Made by a program: the position numbers and the translations under genes. The notes under the pieces are model-generated. The model searched no databases, had not been told where the DNA came from, and was given only the letters and a program-made list of their open reading frames with translations. This document shows positions 45,720 through 57,889 of a stretch of 64,000 nt of DNA, piece by piece (the stretch's first letter is position 1; each line of letters starts with the position of its first letter). The stretch spans positions 3,929,501-3,993,500 of the forward strand of contig JAULJL010000034.1 in assembly GCA_030761205.1 (NCBI GenBank), in the 5' to 3' direction. Source of the stretch: Fremontodendron californicum (lineage: Eukaryota > Streptophyta > Magnoliopsida > Malvales > Malvaceae).

Positions 45720-46240
45720 TCGATTTAGGGTTTATATCCGACCCGCTTGAAAAAAAAATTTTAAAAAAATTATTTTTATATTAATTTTAATTGATGTATT
45801 TAAAATGGTTAATTCGTACGTTAACTCGCGAATCGATTTAAGATCGATACTCGACCCGCTAGGAGAAAAAGTTAAAAAATAAATTTATTTTACTAATTAT
45901 TTTTATTTTAATTTTAAATGATAAATTTAGAGTGGCTGATCCGCACGTTGACTCGCGGATTGATTTAGGATACGTACCCGATCCACTTGGAGAAAAAAAT
46001 TTTAAAAAAAATTTTATTAATTATTTTTATTTTTATTTTAATGATGTTTTTAAAGGAATTGGTCCGTACGTTGACTCGGTGGTCGGTTTAGGATCCGTAC
46101 CCAACCGGCTAGAAAAAAAATTAAAATATTATTTTATTAATTATTTTTATTTAAATTTTAAATGATGTATTTAAAGGTGTAGGGTTGCGCGTTGAGTCGC
46201 GGATCAATTTAGGATTCGTAAACGATCCGTTCGGGAAAAA
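45720..46240. repeat. Minisatellite, about 4.5 copies of a ~124-bp unit
   Basis: An anchor, CGYACGTTGACTCGCGGATY, recurs near 45815, 45942, 46065 and 46187, each time followed by TTTAGGATCCGTACCCGATC-like sequence and an A/T tract. Units have diverged. No relation to neighbouring elements was seen. Confidence 0.8.
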
Positions 46241-46875
46241 AAATAAAAAAAAAAGAAAAAAACGAACTTACTTCTAACCTTTATGAGAAAATCGATCTAC
46301 GAGATAATAAAATATAAATCATTATTTTATTTTTTTTTATTTTTACCTTCTATAAATAAAAATATACAGTATATAATAAAATTTAAATATTTTTAAATAT
46401 ATATATAAATAACATTTGAAAATATATTTATAATACGTAATTTATAAATAAATAATTTTTATAAATTTAATTTTTATAATTAACAAAAATATAATTATAT
46501 TATAATTATTATAATTTTAAAAAAATTAAATAAATAATTATTATTCAAAAAATATAATTAAAAAAATAAAAGTTGATCTAAGATAAGAGAAAACACTAAA
46601 ACTCATTATTATTTATCTGTTTATTTCTTCTGTCCTTTAAACATTTTGATATTAATACGTCCCAAAAATAAGAACAATACCCTTTGATATTTCTTATTTT
46701 TGCATACCTTCCTAACCTCCACCTATCAAATTCAAAAACTTATTTAACTTAATTACCAAAAACACATCAACATATACAATTTTTATTCAATAAGTTAAAT
46801 GCAAATCTTCTCATCTCTTCAAATATAAAGTAAAAAGTTAAATATAATATTATTTTCATCATGGTTTTATTTCTA

Positions 46876-46878
<3 letters not shown>

Positions 46879-46911
<33 letters not shown>
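46879..46911. repeat. (AT)n microsatellite
   Basis: About 16 AT dinucleotides in a row. Confidence 0.95.
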
Positions 46912-46913
<2 letters not shown>

Positions 46914-48199
46914 TACACTTTTTTGTATCTCAAGAGGGAAAAATTTTATTGATAAAGAAAAAAGATAAAGTCGATTTCAGGCTTTACAATCACAGCCAAG
47001 TCTTTGAGTTTTGCCATTCTTAAGTCAAGTATTAAGTATCCCATCCAAAAATTATACTAGTAATTAGTAATAGCTAACAGTAGATGAGTTTGAGCTACCA
47101 ATGGTGATATTTATTAATAAAAGAGAAAAGCCTTAATTGGATGATGATTGAGGACATCAGCTTCCCAAAATATATATCCTTTGAAATATTAGTGACAATT
47201 CTTTGCTATAAATAGAGGCAAATTAAGGAATTAAGAATCATGCAGTTCGAATGGGGGCCACTGCTTGCCACTTGCCAGTAGATCTGTCCAGTGGACTCCT
47301 CAAGGAAAAGATTTTGGAACACATCATCGTAAAAAAAAGGAAAAGGAAGAAAAAGAAGTTTTGATTTAATATTTTTAGTTTGATTCATACATTCATTTTT
47401 TTATTTTCTTTAGGCTTTGTTCTTTTAATTTTTGTATTTTGAATATTCAATTTCTTTTGAACAACACTTATTAATTTTTTGAATTTAAATTGAGTGATAA
47501 TTAAATATGAAGATAAAAAGTTAATTGATAGAATACGCAAAAGTGTATTGATCTATACCAATGTCTAAGCTGAAATTATGATTATTAAAAAAAAATACTT
47601 CTAACAAAAAGAATGAATTTAAAAAAATCATTGTATCTAAATATGAATAAAATAATATAAAATTATATTTCATTTGAGATTAATTAAATAAAAAATATAT
47701 TTAAATATGAATAATATATATAATTATATGAATAAATATAAAATATTTATTTATTTATATATTATTTTATTTTATTTTTACTTTAAAATTATTATAAGCC
47801 ATATTTACCTATTCATATTTAATTTTAATCCTTTTTAATTAACTCCACGATTGTAAATTTTTTATAAAAAAATGAATCAAACGTGTAAATACATATCAAT
47901 ACCGAATACCAATATTAGAATCCATATTTCTTAACGTTAGTCAAAAACCAAGATTTGGCAATGTAATCAGACTAATCACTAATCCTTCTCGATTTACCTT
48001 CGGCATTCAGCGAAATTTGTAAATTTGAGGAGGGGAGAGGAAGTAAAGAACAGTCACTCAAAAGTAAATTATTAATTAAAGTACTTTGAAGCTGCGCATC
48101 GTCCAAATTAATCACCATAAATTAAATTTAATAATTTATGTATACGTATTATATCTCGTGTTTTTTTCAATATTAGTCGTATAAACATTAATATAACCT
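46912..48199. other. Spacer with a promoter-like TATA sequence but no gene
   Basis: GCTATAAATAGAGGCAAATT at 47204-47223 is a good plant TATA-box context. What follows is less AT-rich (47240-47310), with a tiny frame MQFEWGPLLATCQ, but nothing recognisable. It may be an orphan promoter or part of a decayed element. Otherwise AT-rich. Confidence 0.4.
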
Positions 48200-49740
48200 A
48201 AATGATTAAATTTGTTAAAATTTTAAATATAAATATGATATTTATATTAATTTTGTTTGAATATATCGTATCGTATTGCATTTATTATATTATTTTTATA
48301 TTTATTAAATACATATCATATTTATATCGTATTTTCATAATATATCTAAAATTATTAAATTTACTGCGGATCATTTTCTCTTTTATCATCTGAAAAAGAA
48401 AATTATCCTCTATTGTCTAATACTCATTGCAGAAAGCACAATTCAACAATCGCATTAATGCCGACAGACGACAAGTCCCCCTAACCCTTTTTCAAGTTAA
48501 AATTAAAAAATGCCTTATTTTAGATTAAAATGAATAAAAAGATAAATGCCGTACAAAAAAATTCTGAAGTTTTAAGTCTTTTTATCTTAATATAGCCAAA
48601 AAAAAAATTATTTATCAAAATATCGTTCTTTTCAGATTATTTTTCAAAATTCGTTTTTTTCAAACCAGTTGAGAAATCGCCAAATGATTAAATTTGTTAA
48701 AATTTTAAATACAAATATGATATTTATATTAATTTTGTTTGAATATATCGTATCGTATTGCATTTACTATATTATTTTTATATTTATTAAATACATATCA
48801 TGTTTATATCGCATTTTCATAATGTATCTAAAATTATTAAATGGGTTTATATGAAAAACATACCCTCCAAAAGAAGTATTTGTTAAATGGTATAATGAAT
48901 AAAAATTATTTGAAAAAGAGAAATGAATAATTAGAAATTGTTATAAAGGATATTGTAAAAATAAAATTATTCTTGATAAAAAAAACTTCTCCTCCCTTTT
49001 TCTTTTATTTTTTTAATTTACGTTTTAATTAAAAAATAAATATTCTGAAATTAAAAAAATTTTAATTTTAAAAAATAAATTTTTAAATTTTTTATTACTT
49101 TTTATAATTAAAAAATTTTAAAAAATAAAAATAATATGCCTAAAATTAAATTTTCTTTATTTTTTAATTTTTTTAAATTTTAAAAAATATATATTTAAAT
49201 TTATTATTTTTTAAATTTATTTTTAATTAAAATTTTTAAAAAAATAATATTTTCTTAATGAAAGAGAAATAAAAAATAAGTTTTTTCATTAAGGATAATT
49301 TTATTTTACAGTATCTTTTATAATAATTTATAATAATTTATTTTTTTTTCAAATAATTTTTATTTATTATACCATTTAACAAATACTTCTTTTGGAAGGT
49401 ATTTTTTCATATAAACCCTTATTAAATTTACTGCGGATCATTTTCTCTTTTATCATCTGAAAAAGAAAATTATCCTCTATTGTCTAATACTCATTGCAGA
49501 AAGCACAATTCAACAGTCGCATTAATGCCGACAGACGACAAGTCCCCTAACCCTTTTTCAAGTTAAAATTAAAAAATGCCTTATTTTAGATTAAAATGAA
49601 TAAAAAGATAAATGCCGCACAAAAAATTCTGAAGTTTTAAGTCTTTTTATCTTAATATGCCAAAAAAAAAAATTATTTATCAAAATATCGTTATTTTCAG
49701 ATTAATTCTCAAAATTAGTTTTTTTTAAACCAGTTGGGAA
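48200..49740. repeat. Tandem duplication (482-bp unit) including part of a MULE end
   Basis: Unit 1 is 48200-48681. Unit 2 starts at 48682 and runs to about 49740 because a 576-bp MITE is inserted in it. Unit 1 ends inside the MULE TIR (48575-48681) while unit 2 continues into the whole MULE at 49640. The duplication therefore happened after the MULE insertion and before the MITE insertion. Confidence 0.85.
48843..49418. mobile_element. 576-bp MITE with GGGTTTATATGAAAAA termini and 9-bp TSD
   Basis: Inverted ends GGGTTTATATGAAAAACATA / TTTTTTCATATAAACCC extend inward (AGAAGTATTTGTTAAATGGT). The TSD TTATTAAAT is at 48834-48842 and 49419-49427. It interrupts unit 2 of the tandem duplication, and unit 1 provides the exact empty site. 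No coding capacity. Confidence 0.92.
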
Positions 49741-51267
49741 ATCGTCATGGCCCATGACGATTTCCCAACTGAAAATTTTAATTTTTTTTTTAAATACCAG
49801 TTGGGAATCGCCATGGACCATGGCGATTTTTCAACTACAATTTTTCAAGTTTTTACATTGAAAATTCGCCACCCACGGTGCCGATTTTCCAAGGTAATTT
49901 TATTTTTTGTTTTCTTTTTTCTTTTTATAATTTTATTAATAAAAATTAAATAAAAACTAAATAATTTATAAATTTAAAAAATAAAGATTTAATAATTTTA
50001 ATATATAATTTTTATCCCATGGTGGTAGAAGTGTCCATGGCCGAGCCGGGCCGGGCTCATGTATGGTAACAACACTACATTTGCTTGCCCAAGCCACGGT
50101 GACAATTTTTCAACCTTTATTTTTTTTTTAATTTTATAAAATAATAAAAATTATATAATTTTTAATTTTAAAAAATAAAAATATAACAATTTACCAAATA
50201 TTTAAAAATTATATTCGTAATTAGGCCTGCTCATGGGCAGGGCCGCGACCCGGAATTTTTCAACTTCCTTGCCAAGGCCCGGCTCGCGGGCCTGAATTTA
50301 ATTATTTTAATATATAAATAGTGATCCAGGCCTGGCCGGACGGGCTGCCCGGCCCATGAGCAGGTTTATCTGTAATATCAATCGAATTCTTTCAAATTGT
50401 ATTAGTAATAAATGGACCTCCGGGAGAAAAGCCAACCAGAGTGTCGTATTAGTCCGGGCTTGGGCAAGTGTTTTTGTAATTTTATTAAATAATAAATTTT
50501 AAATAAAAATTATATAATTTTTAATTTAAAAAGTTTTAAATAACAAAATTCAAAAAATTATAAAATATATAAAAATATTTTTTTTAATAGTGAAATGGGC
50601 TTTCGGGTCGGCACGACTCGAAATGGGTTTGGGCAAGGGAAAAAATTTCGGGTCGCGGCCCGGCCAATGAACAGGTCTAAGTACGAATCTAATTTTTTAA
50701 TTTTTGGTAAATTGTTAAATTTTTATTTTTTAAAATTAAAAATTATATAATTTTTTATTATTTTATAAAATTAAAAAATAAATAAAGGTTGAAAAATTGT
50801 CACTGTGGCTTGGGCAAGCAAATGTGGTGTTGATACCATAATAGGCCCGGCCCATGGACACTTCTACCACCATGGGATAAAAATCATATATTAAAATTAT
50901 TAAATCTTTATTTTTTTAAATTTATAAATTTTATAATTTTTATTTAAATTTTATTATTTATTAAAAGAATAAAAATAAAAAAATAAAAAAATAAAAAAAT
51001 AAGAAAATTACCTTTGGAAATCACCACCGTGGGTAACGATTTTCCAATATAAAAAATTTAAAATTTTTAAAATACCAGTTAGGAAATCGCCATGGCCTAT
51101 GACGATTTTCCAACTGGTATTTAAAAAAAAAAAAAATTAGTTGGGAAATCGCCATGGGCCATGTCGATTTCCCAATTGATTTAAAAAAATGAATTTTGAA
51201 AATTAATCTGAAAAAAACGATATTTTAATAAATAATTTTTTTTTGGCTATATTAAGATAAAAAAACC
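49640..51267. mobile_element. Fold-back MULE, 1628 bp, non-autonomous
   Basis: Bounded by the 9-bp TSD GAAGTTTTA (49631-49639 and 51268-51276). Ends read TCTTTTTATCTTAATAT and (reverse complement) GGTTTTTTTATCTTAATATA, related to the MULE at 27251. TIRs are about 650 bp each and contain palindromic GGGAAATCGCCATGG / CCATGGCGATTTCCC units plus a GGCCCGGCCCATGGACAC segment. Only about 280 bp of loop remains in the middle (50300-50580). No coding capacity. Confidence 0.88.
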
Positions 51268-51276
51268 GAAGTTTTA

Positions 51277-52540
51277 TTGTAATTTTGATTCGTTAAGATA
51301 TTTTCCACAAAAAGGTTAAGAAAAAAGGTAAATGGTGATTGTTCATTAAGCAAAACGAGTACGAAAGTGCCATTAATTTTGAGAGCTTTCGCCCTGAAAA
51401 TTTTGTCCTTTAAGAGTACTATATATATATATATAAATAATAATAATAATAATAACAATAATATTTTCGTTTAATATATTAAAAAAATTAATTATTATAT
51501 ATAATATAATAATATTATTATAAATAATATATGAATTATTATTAAAAACGATATTAAAACACTTATCAACAAGATTGATTCATTCAAAATTTTATGCGAT
51601 GAGTGTAATTATATTATTAAATTTAAAAATTGATTTATTAAAATATCAATCATATATAAAATTATAAAAAAAATATATAAAATTAATTAATTTTATATTA
51701 ATATAAATTGACCTACACTCATATAATACAACTGAAAAAAAAAGCTTACCTAAAGGAGGCAGTTGCAACAGAGGCGCACGTGTCAACGACCTCTGCTGAC
51801 AAATAGCAAGTCATGACGGTTACGAGTCACCTCGTATGATCTCAAGCAAGTGAAAGCTGTCCCCAGAAGACCCGTGTACACAGTCGGGTCTTTTCCCTTT
51901 GAAAATTTGTTCTCGAGTTAACCATATTTGTATCTTAATAAGATGATAGATAATGGTTAATATCGGGTGGGTATTTGGGTTTGAACAGGTAATCTGACTC
52001 TTTTCATTTAATAAGACTTTAATTCGAGCCATATAGCATACCAAATATACCAAGATATTCGATCATAGTGAAATTACTGGGCTTTCTGTTTGTGAATACT
52101 AAGAGCCACAAAAACAATGAAAATGTGTGTCAGTACTGTCAGGTATTAGCTCCCTAAATCACTTTTTCACCGGCAATTGCAGCCTGCGTTAAGGGTAGAG
52201 GAAGGCACAAGTTCGGTCCACCGGCTATACATGGAAATGGCTAAGAGAGTAACCGGTGATGTCAGACCTCGTACAAGCAATTTGACAAGTAGGGAAGGGG
52301 CAATTGAATTTTTGGATGAGGGATTGAGGCTTAGGACAAAAATCAATTGTTGTTGAACTAGAAATTAATTTTATTTCTGCCAGGTAGACATAGGGGCATT
52401 CTTTGTACCTAAAGAACGTTAGGCTTGTAGTAAGAGGAAATGACAGTGTAGAGCTTTCTTTATCATGTGGCGATTATTTAAAAGCAGAGTAGATTGATGG
52501 ATCTGCCATCTTTTAGTGGGAAACATCAGTTAGGCAAAAA
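51277..52540 (+). promoter_or_regulatory. Upstream region of the HOTHEAD-like gene
   Basis: No gene seen in 51277-52540. 51440-51720 is very AT-rich. A G-box/ABRE core CACGTGTC lies at 51777-51784, about 760 bp before the ATG. A TATTTAAAAG TATA-like sequence is near 52474. Functional importance is not shown by the sequence. Confidence 0.4.
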
Positions 52541-55514
52541 ATGGGCTTCGAATTGTGGATGTTTCACTTTCTTGCACTTGTTTTTGTTCCTCATTTTGAT
52601 TTTCATGGCTTCTGTTACGCAGAGAAAGGTCCCTCTCCCATACTTGCAATTATTGTAGCAGTAGTAGTATATTATTATAAATGTAAAGCTTAAACGTAAT
52701 ACGTACAGAATTGATCTCTTTTTGCAGCTCCATATTACAGCTTTGTCCAAGAAGCAGCCTCGGCTCCAGAAGTATCATTTTATGACTACATAATCATTGG
52801 TGGAGGAACCGCTGGCTGTCCCTTGGCTGCAACACTCTCTGAAAGCGCAAATGTTTTAGTCTTGGAAAGAGGAGGGTCTCCCTATGTGAATCCTGGCAAA
52901 CCGGACAAAGAAAACTTCTTCCCAAATATTTTAGACCGCTCCCCTGGTTCATATTCTCAAGCATTCACCTCGGAGGACGGAGTCTACAACGCCCGAGCAC
53001 GCGTTCTTGGTGGCGGATCAGTCATTAATGCGGGGTTTTACTCACATGCTGAAGCCGATTTCTTGAAACAAGCTGGTTGGAATGAAGCTTTAGTTAATCA
53101 TTCCTACCAGTGGGTTGAAAAGAAGGTAGCTTTTAAGCCACCTATGTTGCAATGGCAATCTGCTCTAAAAGATGGGTTGCTTGAAGCTGGAGTTCTGCCC
53201 AATAATGGGTTCACCTATGATCATATTTATGGGACCAAAATTGGTGGAACTATTTTTGACGGGGATGGTCATAGACATACAGCAGCTGATTTGCTTGAGT
53301 ATGCTAATCCATCGAGGGTTAAGGTTTACTTGCATGCTACAGTAGAAAAGATCATATTTGCAACAAAAGGTAATAGATTTTTGTTGAATCAGTTTAGTAG
53401 TTGTTGCATCTGCAAAACCATAGCCATGCATGCAAATAATTTGTTTAAGTTGTAATTAATAACCCCAGTATTTATCTAATTAAGCAAATGCTAATGGATA
53501 CAGCTTAATGACTAATCAGGTAGTACAAATTTCCATTTAGCAAAAAAACCTCGAAATTTTTAATTTATCATTGTTTCCTGATGCATAAAAAATGATGTGT
53601 TGAGGCAGTTTTTTCAAGATCAAGAGCTCAAGGGGTGATTTTTGAAGATGCATTGGGAGTAAGACATTGGGCATTCTTGACAAAAGATTCAAAAAGCGAG
53701 GTAATCTTATCAGCAGGTGCCCTTGGAAGCCCACAATTATTAATGTTAAGCGGAGTTGGGCCTGCTCAGCAACTTGAGCCATTGGGTATAAAAGTGGTGA
53801 TGGACCAACCAATGGTGGGTCGAGGGCTGGTTGATAATCCACTGAACGTTCTGTTGATTCCGTCTCCTCGGCCTGTCGAGCTCTCACTCGTTTCGATTGT
53901 GGGCATCACCCGATTTGGTAGCTACATAGAAGCGTGCAGTGGAATCAGTTTTACTCCCGCTTGGACTCAAAGGGTTGCTCAAGAGTTGGCGTCTATCTTA
54001 AACCAGGTTTTTACCCTTTGTGAAGCTTTGCATATTTGACTTTAAATTTAACTACATATTATAATTGAAAAAAATGGAAAGAGGGGTTTGAGAAAAATTT
54101 ATGAATGAAATTTGAGAGATTTTTGAGTTTGTGATCAACGGCGAACGCGGCCAGTCGAAAATTAGGAACAGGTGATGATTTTTTGGGTTTGTTGAATTTT
54201 TCGGTTGAAGGTGGAGAGGGAAGATGAGCGTAGAGAGAGAGATGGGAGAGAAGAAGAGAGAGAGAGAGAGAGGAGTGAAGAAAATGAAAGAAAAAAAATT
54301 GGCCTTGTATAATTTGGGAAAAAAGAAAAAAAATAAATTATATATAAAACTTTTTAAATAATAATTGTAAATATAATATATAAAAATTATTATTTTATAT
54401 TTATGATTTATGATTAAAAACTTTATACTTTAATATAATTTTAAGAGAATAATAAATTAGTTTTAATTTTTATTAAATAAAAATATTATTATTGATGTTA
54501 AGAACAAAATAATTTTTTTTTTTTGTAACATCATTTTAACCAACCAAATAAACTAATAGTATTATTTTTTTATTCTATTCAGTCAATCAAAGTAATACAT
54601 ATTTTATTATTCTTTTATTATATTCAATCAATCCAAGTAATACATATTTTTTTTATTCCATTTTCGCAGAATAATTATTTTATTTTTCTTCTATTCCATT
54701 CCAGCAAATTAATTGTGACGTTAATGTTAATTGAATAGTAATATGGAACATCTCAAATGGATTTCTAACACTATAACTCTGGCTGTAAATGTAGACTGAG
54801 GAGAGCTCTATTAGCTTGTTTCAAGAAGCAACAGTTAACCCTGAGTCGCTCCTCAACACAAGAATAAGAGGTGGCATTATTTTTGAGAAAGTGAAAGACC
54901 CGATCTCCACAGGCCATCTTGAGCTTCGAAGTACGAATCCTCATGACAACCCCAAGGTGACCTTTAACTACTTCCAGGCACCAGAGGACTTGAGGAAGTG
55001 TGTGCAAGGCATGAAAACTATTCTAAATGCTATAAATTCCAAAGCGTTCTCGAATTTCCGTTACGCAATTTTATCACCAGAGGCTCTGCTAGACCTGATC
55101 GTAAGGCTGCCTCTTAACCTGAGACAAAGACACCTTACTTCACCATTTTCCTTGGAACAATTCTGCATGGACACTGTCATGAGCATTTGGCATTATCATG
55201 GAGGCTGCGTCCTTGGCAAGGTTGTCGATCATGATTACAAGGTTCCAGGCGTGGATGCCCTAAGGATTATAGATGGCTCTACATTTACTGCCTCGCCTGG
55301 GACTAATCCTCAAGCTACTGTTATGATGCTTGGAAGGTAACAATATTCGCACATTAACATTGCAAATGAAATGAAAATTTGATTTGAATGCTAGGAATAT
55401 AATTAGCATATATTTATAATTGTTTAAAACACGAGTTTTCTCAATTAAATTATGACATGCAGATATATGGGATTGAAGATTCTCCAAGAGAGATATTTCC
55501 GAAAGAAGAACTAG
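52541..55514 (+). CDS. HOTHEAD-like GMC oxidoreductase (FAD-dependent)
   Basis: Five exons: 52541-52628, 52728-53369, 53609-54006, 54795-55336 and 55463-55514. They sum to 1722 nt (573 aa plus stop) with all junctions GT-AG and in frame. Residues 1-27 form a signal peptide (MGFELWMFHFLALVFVPHF). FAD-binding GGGTAGC is at 54-60. GMC signatures are VLGGGSVINAGFYSHA and GALGSPQLLMLSGVGP. The C-terminus has WHYHGGC (508-514) with the catalytic His and GTNPQATVMMLGRYMG for FAD. The family includes Arabidopsis HOTHEAD (cuticle omega-hydroxy fatty acid oxidation, organ separation) and mandelonitrile lyases. VGITRFGSYIEA and the C-terminal half favour the HOTHEAD branch. Near exon 3/4 it is shorter than HOTHEAD. 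Substrate unknown; gene looks intact. Confidence 0.92.
54007..54794 (+). other. Intron 3 of the HOTHEAD-like gene with a probable MITE
   Basis: 788 bp, donor CAG/GTTTTT and acceptor AAATGTAG. It holds a GA-rich simple repeat (54225-54275). At 54540-54715 there are repeated TCAATCAAAGTAATACATAT-like units and an end TTCTATTCCATTCCAGCAAA, as in common plant MITEs. Part of 54110-54200 resembles the reverse complement of 63870-63960. Confidence 0.6.
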
Positions 55515-55765
55515 AAGAAATAGTTTGTACGTACTCATAGTATTTCGCAGTTTGCACTGCTGATTTGTTTGAAAGGGGATCAAACGGCTGGTTGATAACT
55601 TCATGGTTTGTCGCAACTTAGCAGGCAATATAAGTCCTCGTTGACTTGTAGCTATTTTGGCTCCTATATACTTAATAGTGTTGGTTGCTTCGCTATTTAA
55701 TGCTAATAATAATTGTACTTAGCTGCCATTTCTGAATTAGGGCAAAAGGTGGATGAAATTTTAAA

Positions 55766-56202
55766 GGAAAAATATGAAAAACATCCCATTCATTTGAGAA
55801 TAATTATTCAATGATTTAATAGACAAAAGTAATATAAAAAGAAAAATGAATAATTAAAAATTTATTGTAAAGACTTAAATACCTTTAATAACAACCCTTT
55901 TTCTTTCTCTTATTATTTCTCATTTTCTTTTCTTTTTAACAAATTTTTTTGACAAAAAATTCTCCAAATTTATTCACAAATAATTTTTTTAATATACCAA
56001 TTAAAAGAATCCTTAAAATAAAAATGGTAAAGTACTTAAAGGCAAAGAGAAATTTATTTTTTTCAATTAAGGATAATTAAGTCTTTCTCATGTCCTTGTT
56101 AAAAATTCTAAAATTTTAGATTTTCTTTCTACAAATTATTTTTAAATATTAGACCATTAAACAATAAACCTTATTTAGAAGGCATGTTTTTCAAATTTAT
56201 CC
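55766..56202. mobile_element. MITE of the same family as 48843-49418 (diverged)
   Basis: Inverted ends GGAAAAATATGAAAAACAT / GCATGTTTTTCAAATTTATCC, with an inner TCAATGATTTAAT / ATTAGACCATTAAAC pairing, match the plan of the 576-bp MITE. No clear TSD. About 250 bp after the HOTHEAD-like stop codon. Confidence 0.6.
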
Positions 56203-57884
56203 AAAAATGACACAATAATTTCTATTGCCGATTAACATGCCATGTAATAAAAATAATCATTTATTGGTCTAATTAGTAAGAATAATTTGTAAAAAAGAAA
56301 TGAAAAGATCTGAAATTAAAGAAAGGAAAATTGTAAATACATTTTTACCATTAGTTGTTGAGTTAAAAAAAAAAAAAAAATTGCTATTTATTTTTTATTT
56401 TTTTTTCCTTCCACTTATGCCTTCCAGCAATCATAGCTTCCAAGGTACATTATTACACAAATTTGAATCTTTGACGGTTATGGTTTATTTACAGTATACT
56501 GAAGTACCTTTTTTGCTCTAATTCTGCAGATAACAATATGGAAGAAAGCAAATTTGATACTGCTATTCTTTTTTATTGAGGAAACTTATCTTTCCCTTTT
56601 ACTCATTCACTCCTTCACATTGTTTTGCATAATTCTTCATCTAATCATGTTTGTACCAGAGACTAAGCTTCCTATTTGGGTCATTTGATATGTACCTATT
56701 TTTATGTCATTCCTCAACATTTTTCCCGCCCCCAAATCATTCATTTTCAGTTCCTTACCTTCTATTTGAAAACATCATGTGTGTGACCAAATTCAATGCA
56801 ATGGTATCCGGATTATTCCAGTTGGGTAGCTCCTATGAGTGGGTTGTCACCAAGAAAGTGACAAAGGACATGCAAGACAAAGTTCAGATTTTTCATAAAA
56901 CGACAAAACCAGGTGCAGAGAGAAACGAGAAGGAGGGAGGGAGGAAAGAAAAGGGAAATTTTGGGGTTTTTTCTTTTTAATTTTAGATGATTCATGAAAG
57001 GTAAAAATATCTTTTTAATTTTTTTAACAATAATTTATTTATTTTTTTTATTTCTTTTTTTATTAATTATTATATCATTGAACAATTATGCCACTGTTGA
57101 GGGCATGTTTTTCAAGTTTATCCTAAATATATGGCGATCTACACCACGTGCATATGTTAGGTATTAATTATTTTATTGATGTTTGTAAAATGTTCACAGT
57201 ATTTGAATTCTAAAAATTATAATTCTAAAATAAAAGGCATTATGATTTGAAAAACATTAAAAAAAATTCAATATAAAAGAGATCGAAATTTAAAAATAAA
57301 AAATAATTGTAGATATTAAAATTTAAAATTTTGTTGAATGTCACCTTTAAAAATAACAACATGAAACCAGTTAAATTAAGTTTTAAGTTCATAATTTTTT
57401 TATTATAATTATCAAGATTAAAACAAAAGATAATGGCGTTCAATATTATGCAGAAACGAGTTTGCAATTTGCACTACAAGGACGGGGAAAAAAGAGAATC
57501 ATGCGGCCAAGGCCATGGAATGAACAGGAAGAAAAAAATGAAAATGATATATCAGAAGGAAAAAAAAAAAACATACGAACGTTTTAGAAGCAGATATAAT
57601 ACCAAAATTAAAGTCAACATTAATCTTTTAAATATTTTATAAATAAAATTTTTCAATATGTTAATAATAAATAAGTTTTAATATTTAATAACAAGATCTA
57701 ACTATAATATAATTTTAACTACATACAATCTTTAGAAGCAACACGTGGCTTTTTTTTTTTGTGGAAGTAAAGAAAGAAAATAAGAGAAAAAAAAAATAAT
57801 AAAAATTTATGTGTTTGTATTTTTTTTGTTTAAATTATTATAAATTTTTACACGTTAATATTTTGTTTTATATATATTTTGACA
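56203..57884. other. AT-rich spacer
   Basis: No gene seen. A further right end of the same MITE family (GAGGGCATGTTTTTCAAGTT to 57123) is present without a matching left end. Small open frames here (for example 56651-56980) show no family motif. Confidence 0.45.
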
Positions 57885-57889
57885 CGTTC

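Noticed and set aside
46000..46165. Open frame with repeated VDSxxGLGxVPxxLEKK pattern
   Set aside because: It arises from the 124-bp minisatellite. No protein family and no start context.
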